Shown here in pieces: positions 26,086 through 35,541 of a stretch of 64,000 nucleotides of DNA. A program made the translations under genes and the position numbers. Every line of letters begins with the position of its first letter. Positions within the stretch are counted from its first letter, which is position 1. The stretch is from Microbulbifer sp. MI-G (GTDB lineage Bacteria; Pseudomonadota; Gammaproteobacteria; Pseudomonadales; Cellvibrionaceae), in NCBI RefSeq assembly GCF_030440425.1, contig NZ_CP098023.1:2531501-2595500 (forward strand). The letters run 5' to 3'. The notes beneath the pieces are model-generated. The model was not told the origin of the DNA. It ran no database searches and was given only the letters and a program-made list of their open reading frames with translations.

Positions 26086-26418
26086 TTATTGCTTCAAGAT
26101 TTGGATATAAGTAGCCGAACAAGAGGCGCCGGAGCCGTCCACACTTATTCTTATGACTTTTCCTGTCGCGTATGCCATCAAAGCGGTTGATAGCATTGAA
26201 TCCGCAACCGGATCACCAAGGAGAACTTTATTAATATCATAATCCCAGGCACTTCCGGCTGGATTTGGATCTCGTGGGTTTGCAGCAATTATCTCAGCCC
26301 TCTCAGTATTCTAAACTAGCACTTGTTCAATATCTACTGTCCATAACCCAGCAAAAACATTGCTAGAAAAGCTAAGCAATATGGCTGCAATACCAAAAAT
26401 ACATTTTTGACTATTCAT
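26086..26418 (-). pseudogene. Small secreted protein with in-frame stop
   Basis: The minus frame reads MNSQKCIFGIAAILLSFSS then NVFA (a signal peptide), GLWTVDIEQVLV, a TAG at 26311-26313, and continues as NTERAEIIAANPRDPNPAGS, VLLGDPVADSMLSTALMAYA, TGKVIRISVDGSG and ASCSATYIQILKQ to TAA. The STALMAYATGKVIRI segment has the same helix-strand pattern as the two small secreted cargo proteins at 22.3 and 23.0 kb. A single substitution in a Gln, Trp or similar codon would explain the stop. Confidence 0.7.
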
Positions 26419-26532
26419 ACTTACTCATTAAAAAATCGGAAATAAAAAGCCACTTCGCGGTCTACAAAAGACCCGACGCAAATCAATACCCTACCTAGTA
26501 GTATCACGAAATACTGGGCCGAATCCCAGACA

Positions 26533-26563
26533 AGAAAAACCCGCCATTAAGCGGGTTCTTTTC
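26533..26563. terminator. Hairpin terminator downstream of antirepressor gene
   Basis: AACCCGC/GCGGGTT around CATTAA with A-rich and T-rich flanks, suitable for termination on either strand. It lies about 70 bases after the antirepressor stop. Confidence 0.65.
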
Positions 26564-26635
26564 TTACGGGCGCAAAAAGCACAACCTACAGGAAATCAAG
26601 ATAACTGATTACGATATGAACAGTCAAGCTATTTT

Positions 26636-27247
26636 TCAAAAGCTGGGCCAAAAGTAAGAGTTCAGTTCCCGACTCAACCCGACGCCAGCAATATTGCGCA
26701 CTTCATTCAGCAGCAGCCGACCAGTGTTCACCAGCAGATATAGAGCTTTGTACTCCTGCGCAGTCTCAGCGATTTCGTGCCCATCTGCCCTGAGTTCAAC
26801 CAGCAGTTGCTCCAAAGGCCGATTGTAGCCTTCATCTAGCATCGCATCATGGGTCAGCCAAGCTTGGTACTCAAGTGGCATAATGCGCGGTTTCGCAGTT
26901 TCCAGAGGGTAATGGTATTTACCCTGGGAGTAGTAGCCGGTCTTGCGGATAGCAGGCAAGACCTCCTCGAACACCCAATCTGCAAATTTCTCTGCACTTT
27001 TCAGCTTGGATCGAAACACAAGCCGATAAAGATCCGACTCAGGAATCAGGGTCAGGAAACCACCCCCCTGTTTCGGGGTAGTGGTTTGGTGCTTGCAGTG
27101 ACGCTTGATTGCGTTCTCTGGTTTACTGTATCTGGTCCCCTGAACAAACTTTATACAATTCAGGAAAGCAACTAGTAGCTCCAGATTGTAGAAATGTGGT
27201 GAGCACAGAAGCTGAACATCCGCTACCAGGTAAAACTCCTTTCCCAT
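26636..27247 (-). CDS. BRO-N family phage antirepressor-like protein
   Basis: A 203-residue protein whose core YSKPENAIKRHCK, then GGGFLTLIPESDLYRLVFRS, KLKSAEKFADWVFEEVLPAI and RKTGYY is a clear BRO-N domain, as in phage antirepressors that bind DNA or inactivate repressors. The N-terminus GKEFYLVADV is normally followed at once by CRxLGYS; here about 25 residues (QLLCSPHFYNLELLVAFLN region) lie between, so an insertion of roughly 80 bases may be present. The C-terminal part is a poorly conserved helical region. It is divergent from a membrane protein/XRE pair across an operator-like region. Probably a phage remnant. Confidence 0.78.
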   Translation of the reverse strand: MGKEFYLVADVQLLCSPHFYNLELLVAFLNCIKFVQGTRYSKPENAIKRHCKHQTTTPKQGGGFLTLIPESDLYRLVFRSKLKSAEKFADWVFEEVLPAIRKTGYYSQGKYHYPLETAKPRIMPLEYQAWLTHDAMLDEGYNRPLEQLLVELRADGHEIAETAQEYKALYLLVNTGRLLLNEVRNIAGVGLSRELNSYFWPSF

Positions 27248-27253
27248 TACGAC

Positions 27254-27312
27254 AAAATGTAATAAGCAAAAAATGTAAAAATAACTTTACATTTACATAA
27301 CAAAATGTAAAG
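27254..27312. promoter_or_regulatory. Array of AAATGTAA half-sites, operator-like
   Basis: AAAATGTAA occurs at about 27253, 27270 and 27302, and its complement TTTACATT at 27286. The last two form an inverted repeat CTTTACATTT...AAAATGTAAAG (27285-27312). The array fills the space between two divergent genes, as expected for the operator of the XRE regulator or antirepressor. Confidence 0.6.
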
Positions 27313-27344
27313 ATTTATTTACTTTATGTCATGAGGAAACGACA

Positions 27345-27764
27345 ATGCACACTCAACAGCCCATAACCTATGAGAAAAAACGCATAAAAAACTCAGCGTA
27401 TATATTTTTTTGGACTATAAGCTGGGGGGCGACTTTTGTTGTCGCGTCGGCTGCAGTTAATGTTTGGTGGCCGGAAAACATCGCCGTGCTCATTGCAGCC
27501 TTAGCTACCAATATTTCACTTATGATCTGCGTTATAATTGCTCACTGGAAATGGCTTAAAGATTTGGATGATTTACAGAGGCAAATTCAGCTTTACTCAA
27601 TGGCATTTACTCTCAGTGTTACTTGGTTAATTACAACCCTATTGATATTACTTGAGGGAGTAGAAAACCTTCCTATCGGAAGATGGCATTCAGAAATATT
27701 AGTTGTCGTAATGAGTCTTTCATTGGTTCTTGGAAATATCATTGGGATGCGAAAAGCGGCATGA
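27345..27764 (+). CDS. Four-TM membrane protein paired with an XRE regulator
   Basis: A 139-residue protein with four hydrophobic segments (about residues 17-37, 45-65, 84-103 and 113-132) and short polar loops; GAGG is 8 bases before the ATG. The stop overlaps the ATG of a compact XRE regulator (ATGA). Pairs of a small multi-TM protein and a 60-70-aa XRE repressor of the YozG type occur widely; their role is not well defined. By context it is an accessory regulatory cassette under the operator array upstream. Confidence 0.78.
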   Translation: MHTQQPITYEKKRIKNSAYIFFWTISWGATFVVASAAVNVWWPENIAVLIAALATNISLMICVIIAHWKWLKDLDDLQRQIQLYSMAFTLSVTWLITTLLILLEGVENLPIGRWHSEILVVVMSLSLVLGNIIGMRKAA

Positions 27765-27949
27765 AAAATAAGCTAAAAGTGCTAAGAGCAGAACGTGATT
27801 GGACGCAAGCCGATTTAGCTGAACGACTAGATGTTTCGCGCCAAACAATAAATGCAATTGAGAAAGATAAATATGATCCAAGGCTATCGTTAGCTTATAA
27901 AATTTCTAGCTTATTTGAGTTAAAAGTTGAAGAAATATTTTTGAGATAG
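27761..27949 (+). CDS. XRE-family transcriptional regulator, 62 aa
   Basis: A minimal one-domain Cro/C1-type repressor: MKNKLKVLRAERDWTQADL, then AERLDVSRQTINAIEKDKY and KISSLFELKVEEIFLR. Helices 2 and 3 of the HTH are clear, and the C-terminal IF motif is typical of this compact subgroup. Start chosen at the ATG overlapping the upstream stop; a longer upstream frame lies inside the membrane-protein gene. Likely autoregulates the pair through the AAATGTAA sites (inference). Confidence 0.9.
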   Translation: MKNKLKVLRAERDWTQADLAERLDVSRQTINAIEKDKYDPRLSLAYKISSLFELKVEEIFLR

Positions 27950-28041
27950 AAAGCAAATTACACATAGCATTTATGTAGTGGTCATCGTGGCCACTATATA
28001 TCCAGGTTTCTACTCCAGAAGCAATTCTGTATCAATTCTCC

Positions 28042-28269
28042 AAAGTTACTATTCAAGTCAAGGAAGATGTTGATCTGAGCTTTATCCAGCCAGGAAAGCC
28101 AACGCAGAATGTATTTGTGGAAAGCCTTAACGTCAAGTTTAGGAATGTGTGTTTGAATCGCCACTGGTTCAGAACATTGGAAGAAGCACGCTGGGAAATC
28201 GATCAGTGGCGAGAACACTACAACACCATCAGGCCGCATAGCTCACTCGGCTATATACCGCCCAGTTGA
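28042..28269 (+). pseudogene. IS3-family OrfB C-terminal fragment
   Basis: Reads VDLSFIQPGKPTQNVFVES, LNVKFRNVCLNRHWF and RTLEEARWEIDQWREHYNTI, ending RPHSSLGYIPPS. These are the third catalytic Glu and the C-terminal motif of an IS3 transposase of another subgroup than the truncated element at 24.9 kb. No start and no IS ends are seen. Confidence 0.85.
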
Positions 28270-28824
28270 GATTGCTCAAAAGGTGGCGTAATTTACAGGA
28301 ATCTCATCCTGCGAATGCTACTAATGCAGGGGGAAAGGTCACACTCATATCGTATTTCCAAGAATGCTATGACCTTAGGGTTTCCTCTTCGGCCTATTTG
28401 GCAATACCCGAAATTTAACTGTTAATTTGGCGCGACATCTCACACATAATTTTCTACAAATAGAATACGAGAAAACTCTAATTACTGACCAAATGAATTG
28501 GAGTCAATTACATCTTGACACCTATTCCCAGGATTGTTTTTAAGCATAAAACCATCGCTGGGGTAACGTAAACTTACCCAGAAAAATGGATTTTATCGTT
28601 CCAGACTATTGTGTTTTGGAACCTTCAGAGTATTAAAAAGAAAATTGTGATTTTTAATGATTACCAAATAAAACATAAAGATTACGGCGCCAGTTAAATT
28701 AAAATCCATTTTGCCGAGTTGTAAATCCAAATAGTAATACTATATTATTCACCCGCACAGAAACTAGTGCAAAAAGGATTGGTCGTGCCAAAACCATATA
28801 AAAATTAACTGTGAGGAATTGGAT
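28270..28824. other. AT-rich gene-free stretch before the serine protease
   Basis: No supported gene. It should hold the promoter of the protease gene; several TATAAT-like hexamers exist (for instance near 28741) but none has a convincing -35. Confidence 0.4.
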
Positions 28825-29802
28825 ATGAATCAGACTCATATTTTTCTTTCACTGGCAGTACTCTCAGGGGCATCACATGCAGGCTCCCTTTACAATTTTG
28901 TTGAGATAGACCAAACTGCGAGCTTCATAAGCGGACATAATGTTGCAAAACAACCAGTAGTCGACGAAGTCTCTAGTAAGAAAGAGTATACTTTAACTGA
29001 GCGCGCCTCATCTTTAAGTGCCATAGCTGTCACTCCAGACGGTAAGCAATATATAGCAAAAGTAGACGGGATGGAACTTGCACTGTTGGAGCAAGCGATC
29101 GCAATCATTGAATCACAGGGCTTAGATGCAAGTATCTTTTCATCAAAATCTCAGTTACCCACAATCACATATGATAATACGAGATTATTTCCCTCTGTTG
29201 TTATAGGTACTGACGATAGAATACAAATTACCAATACCGTACAAGATCCTCATTGGTTTAACGGCCGCATTGATGTGGGATGTACTGGCACATTGATTAC
29301 CGAAAAGCATGTCCTAACAGCAGGGCATTGCGTTTCCGATGGTGCAGGTAACTGGTACAGTTCACTTGATTTCACCGTAGCCCAAAACGGGAGTTTCGAA
29401 CCATGGGGTAGTGAAACCTGGACAAATGCTGTCACCACCACCGCCTGGCACAATAATGCAGATACCAACCGGGACTACGCAATCATTGTATTAGCTGAAG
29501 CGCCTCACGGTGGGCATTCCGGATGGGGAACCTATTCGGGAGGTACGCACAGCGTTACCGGATACCCGGGAGATAAGCCATTTGGTACAATGTGGACAGA
29601 CTCAGGCAATACATCCTCAACCACCTTCAGGGTGTGTTATACACTAGACACAGCAGGTGGCCAAAGTGGCAGCGGAATTAAAGACACTGGTAACACTGTC
29701 CGTGGCATCCATACTACAGGATCACCCACGCAAAACTGTGGAACCCGCTTAACCAGCACAGTGTATACTACTTTACAAGATTGGATTACAACTTATCCAT
29801 AA
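28825..29802 (+). CDS. Secreted trypsin-like (V8/glutamyl endopeptidase type) serine protease
   Basis: A 325-residue precursor: signal peptide MNQTHIFLSLAVLSGASHA, a propeptide of about 100 residues, then an S1-fold protease. The triad is visible: His in LTAGHC (about residue 168), Asp in TNRDYAII (about 218) and Ser in GGQSGSGI (about 287). Cysteines near CTGTLI and AGHC and near RVCY and NCG should form disulfides. The layout matches the V8-like glutamyl endopeptidase group, though specificity is not certain. GAGG lies 8 bases before the ATG. A strong terminator follows at 29826, so it is a single-gene unit. Confidence 0.9.
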   Translation: MNQTHIFLSLAVLSGASHAGSLYNFVEIDQTASFISGHNVAKQPVVDEVSSKKEYTLTERASSLSAIAVTPDGKQYIAKVDGMELALLEQAIAIIESQGLDASIFSSKSQLPTITYDNTRLFPSVVIGTDDRIQITNTVQDPHWFNGRIDVGCTGTLITEKHVLTAGHCVSDGAGNWYSSLDFTVAQNGSFEPWGSETWTNAVTTTAWHNNADTNRDYAIIVLAEAPHGGHSGWGTYSGGTHSVTGYPGDKPFGTMWTDSGNTSSTTFRVCYTLDTAGGQSGSGIKDTGNTVRGIHTTGSPTQNCGTRLTSTVYTTLQDWITTYP

Positions 29803-29825
29803 AGCAGATAACTGGCTTCAGGTAC

Positions 29826-29857
29826 CGGCAAAGGCGCCTTTTGGCGCCTTTTTAAAT
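29826..29857 (+). terminator. Rho-independent terminator of the protease gene
   Basis: AAAGGCGCC/GGCGCCTTT around a TTTT loop followed by five T. It begins about 24 bases after the protease stop. Confidence 0.88.
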
Positions 29858-29863
29858 TGTGAT

Positions 29864-30130
29864 ATGAAAAAACTACTACTTTTGATCAGTTTTCTTAGTG
29901 CATGTGGAATAATGGCAAGTGAAGAGTCAGAATGGCAGCGTATCATGGTAAGAGGTAGTTTGATGACTCCTGACCCCGTTTTGCTCGAAGTACAACGCCT
30001 TGAACAATTAGGACAGGTAAAAGACGTGGTTATTCTTGAATCCTACCCTTTACAAATATGGCTTAGTGCTAATCCAGTAACGGTTAAAAAATTGCAATCA
30101 TTGTCAGAAAAGAATAGATCGACACGTTAA
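29864..30130 (+). CDS. Small exported protein, 88 aa
   Basis: A start MKKLLLLISFLSACGIMAS gives a signal sequence; LSAC at residue 14 is a lipobox-like site, though an ordinary cleavage after MAS is also possible. The mature part EWQRIMVRGSLMTPDPVLLE is charged and helical. No ribosome-binding site better than GTGATATG is seen and the gene starts right after a terminator, so expression would need readthrough or its own promoter. Function unknown; it may be the protease's partner by position only. Confidence 0.55.
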   Translation: MKKLLLLISFLSACGIMASEESEWQRIMVRGSLMTPDPVLLEVQRLEQLGQVKDVVILESYPLQIWLSANPVTVKKLQSLSEKNRSTR

Positions 30131-30852
30131 TTCAATTTGAAAAAAGATACCGTTATAATATTTTTTACGTGTACCAGTTCAGACAACCAGGAATGAAAAA
30201 CCTGTATTAGGCAGTCTGGTATTTTCTCAATTTAAATCGATCAAAGATCGTTATTAATAAACTGCCAATGTAATTTAGGTTGTTTTTGCAGGCAGACTGT
30301 TTTGGCTTTCCGAGGTATTTGATTAGTTAGCGTAAAATCTCAATTACCCGCTCACCCGGTAAGCAAAATCCACTCTGGCAACCAGCTCATCTCGATTGAA
30401 ATCGTTAATCATCTTCTGATGCTATCTGTGATTATCCTAGAGGGGATGTTGTGATTCAGCCTGGCCCAACCAGCCATCACTCTCACTCTGGAGACACTAC
30501 TCGGCGTATAACTCTTTAAAGTGACGATTTTTGCTCTCCAGTACCATTTAACAGATCATTATGGATGGCATATATATCGTCATATTTGGGGCACCACTTA
30601 CAACAGGCAACAGAACCTATACCGCATTTTAGACATAGCTTGGGCTCTAGGTGTCGGTTTATCACTGCCTAAGCATTGTGATAGTTTGACTATCCAAGAA
30701 CTTCAATTTTCTACACCGATTTTGACGTAGATTACCTTTCGGGGAAATACCTTCGGGCTATCCTCTTATCACATCAATCGTATTATTGAATTGAATTTAC
30801 TAATTCTGTATTTAGATTCTGGAATAGTGAATAGAGGATGGGAAAAAGTGTG
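30131..30852. other. Gene-free stretch of about 700 bases
   Basis: No coding frame here has plausible composition. The 69-codon frame at 30521-30730 shows no ribosome-binding site or recognisable motif. The last 80 bases should contain the promoter of the hydrolase gene. Confidence 0.4.
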
Positions 30853-31935
30853 ATGAGAAAGGTTAATATATTAAATGATATAAAGAAGAATATTAGCTGT
30901 CTGGTACTATCAAGCTTGACTGTCGTTGTAAACATCGCCGCAACCTCTGCCGAAGCATGCACCCGCATTCTCTATGAAACCGGCGTGGGAACTTATATCA
31001 CTGGACGATCCATGGATTGGAGTGATACTGCAGCTGCAATGGATTTCTGGATATTTCCCCGGGGCATGCGGCGTAACGGTGGCGTTGGTAAAGGTTCAAT
31101 CACCTGGGACTCCAAGTATGGATCTGTCATTATCAGTATTTATGACGCAGCGACCTCGGATGGGATAAATGAAGCCGGCTTGGTAGGAAACCTTCTCTAT
31201 CTTGCAGAAACCAATTACGGGGATGCTGATACTCGAGGAAAGCCTACAATTTCAGTTGGAGCCTGGCTACAATATTTTCTTGATAATTATGCAACTGTTT
31301 CTGAAGCTGTTCAGGTGATGAAAGCAGACCCTATCACGGTCATTTCTGCTAATCTGCCAAACGGTAAGCCAGCTGATGCGCATATTGCAATTTCTGACCC
31401 CACCGGCGATTCTGCCATCTTTGAATATATTGATGGTGACCTCAGAATCCATCATGGCAAAGAATACACGGTGATGACAAACTCACCTGTTTATGGACAG
31501 CAACTAGCCCTCAACACATACTGGAGCCTTATAGGAGGTAATAACTTCTTACCAGGAACCATTAGCGCAGCTGATCGTTTTGTTCGCGCCAGCTATGCTC
31601 TCAAGTCTTCACCTAAATTCAAACAACGCCGCGATGCAATCGCTTCAGTATTCTCCCAGATACGCGCTATCAGTGTGCCCCTGGGAATGAGCAATCCCAG
31701 TAAGCCAAACATTGCTTCAACACTGTGGCGATCAGTTATTGAACAAGATACCAAGCGCTATTACTTCGAATCAGTCATTAACCCTTCGATTGTCTGGGTG
31801 GATCTTGACAAAATAGATCTGAATTCTGGTGCTAAAGTCATGACCCTGAAATTAGATATACCGGAGAATCTACAGGGAGATATAGCATCAGCTTTTAAGC
31901 CATCTGCACCATTTAAGTTTATTGCACCCAATTAG
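30853..31935 (+). CDS. Choloylglycine hydrolase/penicillin V acylase family (Ntn hydrolase)
   Basis: A precursor of 360 residues. A hydrophobic signal segment ends at SAEA, placing the nucleophile Cys (CTRILYETG) as the first mature residue, as required for this Ntn-hydrolase family. Also visible are the TGRSMDW motif (Asp for substrate binding), GINEAGLVGNLLYL and the DPTGDSAIFEYIDG and TNSPVYGQQ motifs. Family members hydrolyse linear amides such as bile-salt conjugates, penicillin V or N-acyl-homoserine lactones; in Gram-negatives the periplasmic acylases often act on the last, so a quorum-quenching role is possible but inferred. The ATG at 30838 is an alternative start. A single gene. Confidence 0.88.
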   Translation: MRKVNILNDIKKNISCLVLSSLTVVVNIAATSAEACTRILYETGVGTYITGRSMDWSDTAAAMDFWIFPRGMRRNGGVGKGSITWDSKYGSVIISIYDAATSDGINEAGLVGNLLYLAETNYGDADTRGKPTISVGAWLQYFLDNYATVSEAVQVMKADPITVISANLPNGKPADAHIAISDPTGDSAIFEYIDGDLRIHHGKEYTVMTNSPVYGQQLALNTYWSLIGGNNFLPGTISAADRFVRASYALKSSPKFKQRRDAIASVFSQIRAISVPLGMSNPSKPNIASTLWRSVIEQDTKRYYFESVINPSIVWVDLDKIDLNSGAKVMTLKLDIPENLQGDIASAFKPSAPFKFIAPN

Positions 31936-32900
31936 ATTTTCACATGGAACTTTGGCATTTTGCAAAAAAACGAGTCAGAGCTGTAACGCAAACATGCCAA
32001 CCACCAACGTATTGATTGTGATTGATTGAGTAAAAAACATGATTAAAAATTCCTCACCATCAAATCGTATACTGTCATTACTCATTTTATAATCATCTAC
32101 AAGTTTACCATCCAATGACTCTTTGAACTGAATACAGCTATCCGTAGTTTCATAAAAATCTGCTCTTTCACCAATAAATATATATCCCATAGTCACAAGC
32201 CGGCAGGTCTATTAGTGAAAAGCAATAATTCCCGTGATATCTAATTCAAACATCTACCAGAACAAACAGAAACCATATTCGTAGAAGAATACTCTCCTTG
32301 CCACTTCAGAGATTTTGAACCACTTACTATTGATGCTTGAGTTCCCCCTCACATTTTTGTACATGAACTGTAAATTTCATGCAACTTCTAATACATACTG
32401 CAGTGGCAATTTATAGTATCGCACAATGCTCCTTTTACTTCATGTTGAACTGCATCACACAAACACAACCTTTAGTATTTTTATCATGGCTATTCAAAAG
32501 TGCATGAATATTTGGCATACTTATGCCAATCGATCTGCCACCGTATATCGTCATCAAATTCCTCATAATGAGCGTTCTTGACCAACCTGGCAAATACGCG
32601 GTCATTTATCATGCAACTACATAGCCAGAAAACATAAGCTAATTTCAACGCCCAGTATATCATTCTGGAAACGGCTTCGTCGCAGCATGAGAAAACCACT
32701 CTGCCTGGGAAAATAGTCGCCATCAAGCATTAAACTATCCCAAATAAAAACACTGCACTGGGTAGTTCCGGAAAAGTTATAAGCTACAAAGTGGCGTACT
32801 TTCAGAACCTGTACAAAAACCACATAGGGAAAGCACCTAAGTCGTCTATATTTTGAGTTGCGAATCAAAGCAGACACGGCCTGCAACCCGTGAGAAAAAC
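31936..32900. other. Gene-poor stretch with weak minus-strand frames
   Basis: Two small minus frames (31975-32196 and 32490-32726) exist. The first, ending FTQSITINTLVVGMFALQL, has a hydrophobic end and a plausible acidic middle but no ribosome-binding site. I do not call either. The remainder is AT-rich without recognisable content. Confidence 0.35.
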
Positions 32901-33299
32901 ATGAATGAAACTACTCGCGCCAAGTATCTTGCCATCGCCCTAGTTACTATAGGCTTGTTATATATCTTTGCCATGTATCCCTTGATGGTTTGGATATGGC
33001 CTTCTGGTTGGGGATGGATGCCTCCACAGCCAGAATACGAACAGCTTATTGTGGGTTTTTTTGCAACTCTGGGTATATTTCTGATTCTTGCCGCTAAAAA
33101 TCTCTCTGCCAACCTCAATCTGATTTGGTTCACTATCTGGCTGAATATGATATATGCGACCATCATGTTATTGATGGTGTTAGCTGATCGAGCCGAGCAT
33201 GCAAACTTGATCGGCAATATCCCTGTACAGTATTTAATTTCAGGGGTTCTCTGGTATCTACTGCCCAGGCACAAAAACGCCCGCTATTTGACGCGCTGA
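32901..33299 (+). CDS. DUF6632-like four-TM membrane protein
   Basis: A 132-residue protein starting MNETTRAKYLAIALVTIG. It has four hydrophobic helices with the conserved FAMYPLMVWIWPSGWGWMP loop, the EYEQLIVGFFATLGIF helix and LIWFTIWLNMIYATIM, all typical of the DUF6632 family of small membrane proteins of unknown function. The in-frame codons before this ATG are not hydrophobic and lack a ribosome-binding site, so the start was set here. A single gene. Confidence 0.82.
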   Translation: MNETTRAKYLAIALVTIGLLYIFAMYPLMVWIWPSGWGWMPPQPEYEQLIVGFFATLGIFLILAAKNLSANLNLIWFTIWLNMIYATIMLLMVLADRAEHANLIGNIPVQYLISGVLWYLLPRHKNARYLTR

Positions 33300-33594
33300 T
33301 GATCTTGGTCGACACAGGATTTATAATTAAGCTATTGACCAAGGGACTTCATTCAAATTCCCCTGAGAAACTTGGCGACTTTACCACCTAAATTGGTGTC
33401 CGGGTTTAGTAGACCACTACACTGGTGACCATAGGATTTAAGCCACACCCTCTCCTCTAGATACAAACTTAAGGCACTATTTACTAATAACCGTATATGG
33501 CTGGAAATCACTACTGTCAAAACAGGCCAAATGGCTTTTCAAGCCATAAATTAAATCTGGCTGAGGCTCATGGTGAATACTGGTGACTATTAAC

Positions 33595-34371
33595 TTAAAT
33601 TCCTCCGCAGGAGGTCAACCCCCCATCCACCACCACGCACTCGCCGGTAGTATAACTGGAAGCTTCGGACACCAGGTAGAGGACAGTACCTGCCATTTCT
33701 TCAGGCTCTGCGTGTCGATGCATCGGGATATGGTCAATGGCCGCCTTATAAACCTCTTCGTGGGAAAAAAGTGCACCAGCAAATTTGGTTTTTGTCAGGC
33801 CCGGCAGCAGGGCATTCACCCGGATATTGAACTGTGCACACTCTTTGGCAAAGGCTTTGGTCATATTGACCACCGCAGCCTTGGTAATGGAATAGATACC
33901 CTGCCCCACCCCCGGTTGCAGCGCATTAATGGAAGCAATATTGACAATGGCACCACCGCCATGTTGTCGCATCAGCCTGCCTGCTTCCACCGACATAAAA
34001 AAGTAACCGCGAATATTCACTTCGATTGTTTTATCAACGGCACTCGGGTCTGTATCCAGAATATGACCGAAATAGGGATTGGTTGCGGCATTATTTACCA
34101 GAATATCCAGGCGGCCGAAGCGCTCACGGACACCAGCAAACACGTGCTGAATCTCCTCCAGATTGCCTATATGACAGGGAACAGGGTCTGCGCGACCACC
34201 GGCCCGAACAATATGATCAGCCATCGCCCGGCAGCCCTCGATTTTGCGGCTGGAAACCAGCACATGCGCGCCCTGTTGCGCCAGAAGCTTGGCGATAGCT
34301 GCACCGATCCCGCGGCTTGCCCCGGTTACCAAAGCGATTTTTCCTGTGAGATCAAAAAGGTTATTTGACAT
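33595..34371 (-). CDS. SDR oxidoreductase in lipid-catabolism cluster
   Basis: A 258-residue classical SDR: TGASRGIG near residue 17, NNAAT (NNAG variant) near residue 91, Ser in NIASINA near residue 144 and YSITK near residue 159, then VDGG. The VSSRK after beta-2 favours NADP(H). The sequence resembles DHRS4-type SDRs. It lies 108 bases downstream of the phosphotransferase and acyl-CoA dehydrogenase genes on the same strand and probably works with them on an acyl or alcohol substrate that cannot be specified. Confidence 0.9.
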   Translation of the reverse strand: MSNNLFDLTGKIALVTGASRGIGAAIAKLLAQQGAHVLVSSRKIEGCRAMADHIVRAGGRADPVPCHIGNLEEIQHVFAGVRERFGRLDILVNNAATNPYFGHILDTDPSAVDKTIEVNIRGYFFMSVEAGRLMRQHGGGAIVNIASINALQPGVGQGIYSITKAAVVNMTKAFAKECAQFNIRVNALLPGLTKTKFAGALFSHEEVYKAAIDHIPMHRHAEPEEMAGTVLYLVSEASSYTTGECVVVDGGLTSCGGI

Positions 34372-34479
34372 TGTCTATCCTTATTGTTCCTCTACACTCA
34401 CTGCATTCTCCATCACGTATCTTGTCTCGGATAATATATCCTGAGCAGGCTATTGCTCGGACCAACTAATGACACTGGA

Positions 34480-35541
34480 CTAGCCAGCCTGACTGGTGAT
34501 ATCCATGGCAGTTTGGGCCAGAGGTTCCACCAAGCGACCAAGCTTTGCCGCATCCCTGTTGGAAGCATTACCCTCAAGGGCACGTTTAGCCACGCCCTGT
34601 ATAATGGCCGCTAAACGAAAAAAGCTGAAGGCCAGGTAAAAGGGCCAGTTTTCAATCCGGTCAATACCCATACGCACACAATATTTCGCCACATAATCTG
34701 CCTCGGTGGGGATACCCAAGGTTTCGATATCCAGGCCCAGCAAGCCGGACATCATGTCTCCGCCGGCAGGCATGCGCATTTGCATACACTGATAGGCAAG
34801 GTCGGCAAAAGGATGGCCAAGCGTAGACAATTCCCAATCCAGCAGGGCAATAATCCTGGGCGCCTCTGGGTGAAATATCATATTGTCCAAGCGATAATCA
34901 CCGTGTACTAGCGCCACCCGACCATCGTCCGGGGGAAGTGCGTGGCCCAGCCACTCGATCAGCCGCTCCATCGCAATTATATGACGCGTCTCAGACGCAC
35001 GGTATTGGTTGGTCCAGCGCTTTAACTGCCGCTCAAAATAGTTGCCCGCTCGGGCGTAGTCGGATAACCCGAGAGCCACGGGATCAAGGCTGTGCAAAGT
35101 GGTCAGTACCCGATTCATCTCATCATAAATGGCTGTGCGCTGTGCGGTTTCCACTGTCGGTATTGCCGCTTCCCAGAAAATCCTGCCCTCGCAATACTCC
35201 ATTACGTAAAACATGGAACCTATCAGTGCCCGATCCTCGCATAGGTGTAAAACTTTGGGGACCGGCACATCAGTATTGGCCAGTACAGACATTACGCGAT
35301 ATTCACGATCCACTGCATGTGCAGACTTGAGCAGTTTACCCGGCGGTTGACGGCGCAACACATAGGTGGCCGAGGGTGTTTTCAGCTTAAAAGTGGGGTT
35401 GGATTGCCCACCGGGGAATTTACACACCTCCAGCGGGCCGGCATAACCGTCAATATTTGCACCCAGGTAGTCCTGCAGCTTTTCCAGCGGCAGGTCCTGT
35501 ACCGCACTGCGCAGCGCCTTTGCGGTTTCAGGCATGTTCAT
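34480..35541 (-). CDS. APH-like phosphotransferase (ACAD10/11 kinase type)
   Basis: A 353-residue kinase-like protein. [20 protein letters not shown] and YVLRRQPPG give the N-lobe with its Lys/Arg; [13 protein letters not shown] is the catalytic loop (Asp base), and [20 protein letters not shown] holds the metal-binding Asp. This is the family linked to acyl-CoA dehydrogenases in bacteria and fused to them in vertebrate ACAD10/11, which phosphorylate 4-hydroxyacyl groups so the dehydrogenase can remove them; the same job is inferred here from the pair. The ATG at 35541 has GGAG 6 bases upstream and overlaps the dehydrogenase stop by 14 bases, so translation is coupled. Confidence 0.9.
   Translation of the reverse strand: MNMPETAKALRSAVQDLPLEKLQDYLGANIDGYAGPLEVCKFPGGQSNPTFKLKTPSATYVLRRQPPGKLLKSAHAVDREYRVMSVLANTDVPVPKVLHLCEDRALIGSMFYVMEYCEGRIFWEAAIPTVETAQRTAIYDEMNRVLTTLHSLDPVALGLSDYARAGNYFERQLKRWTNQYRASETRHIIAMERLIEWLGHALPPDDGRVALVHGDYRLDNMIFHPEAPRIIALLDWELSTLGHPFADLAYQCMQMRMPAGGDMMSGLLGLDIETLGIPTEADYVAKYCVRMGIDRIENWPFYLAFSFFRLAAIIQGVAKRALEGNASNRDAAKLGRLVEPLAQTAMDITSQAG

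Noticed and set aside
24886..28269. One IS3 element split by a 2.4-kb insertion (orfB start at 25.2 kb, orfB end at 28.1 kb)
   Set aside because: The two orfB parts look like different subgroups: the end reads IQPGKPTQNVFVESLN whereas the start belongs to the group with a different C-terminus. The DNA between has no bounded insertion.
32490..32886. Minus-strand frames before the DUF6632 gene
   Set aside because: Two overlapping frames with Cys/Trp-rich random composition and no ribosome-binding site; not supported as genes.
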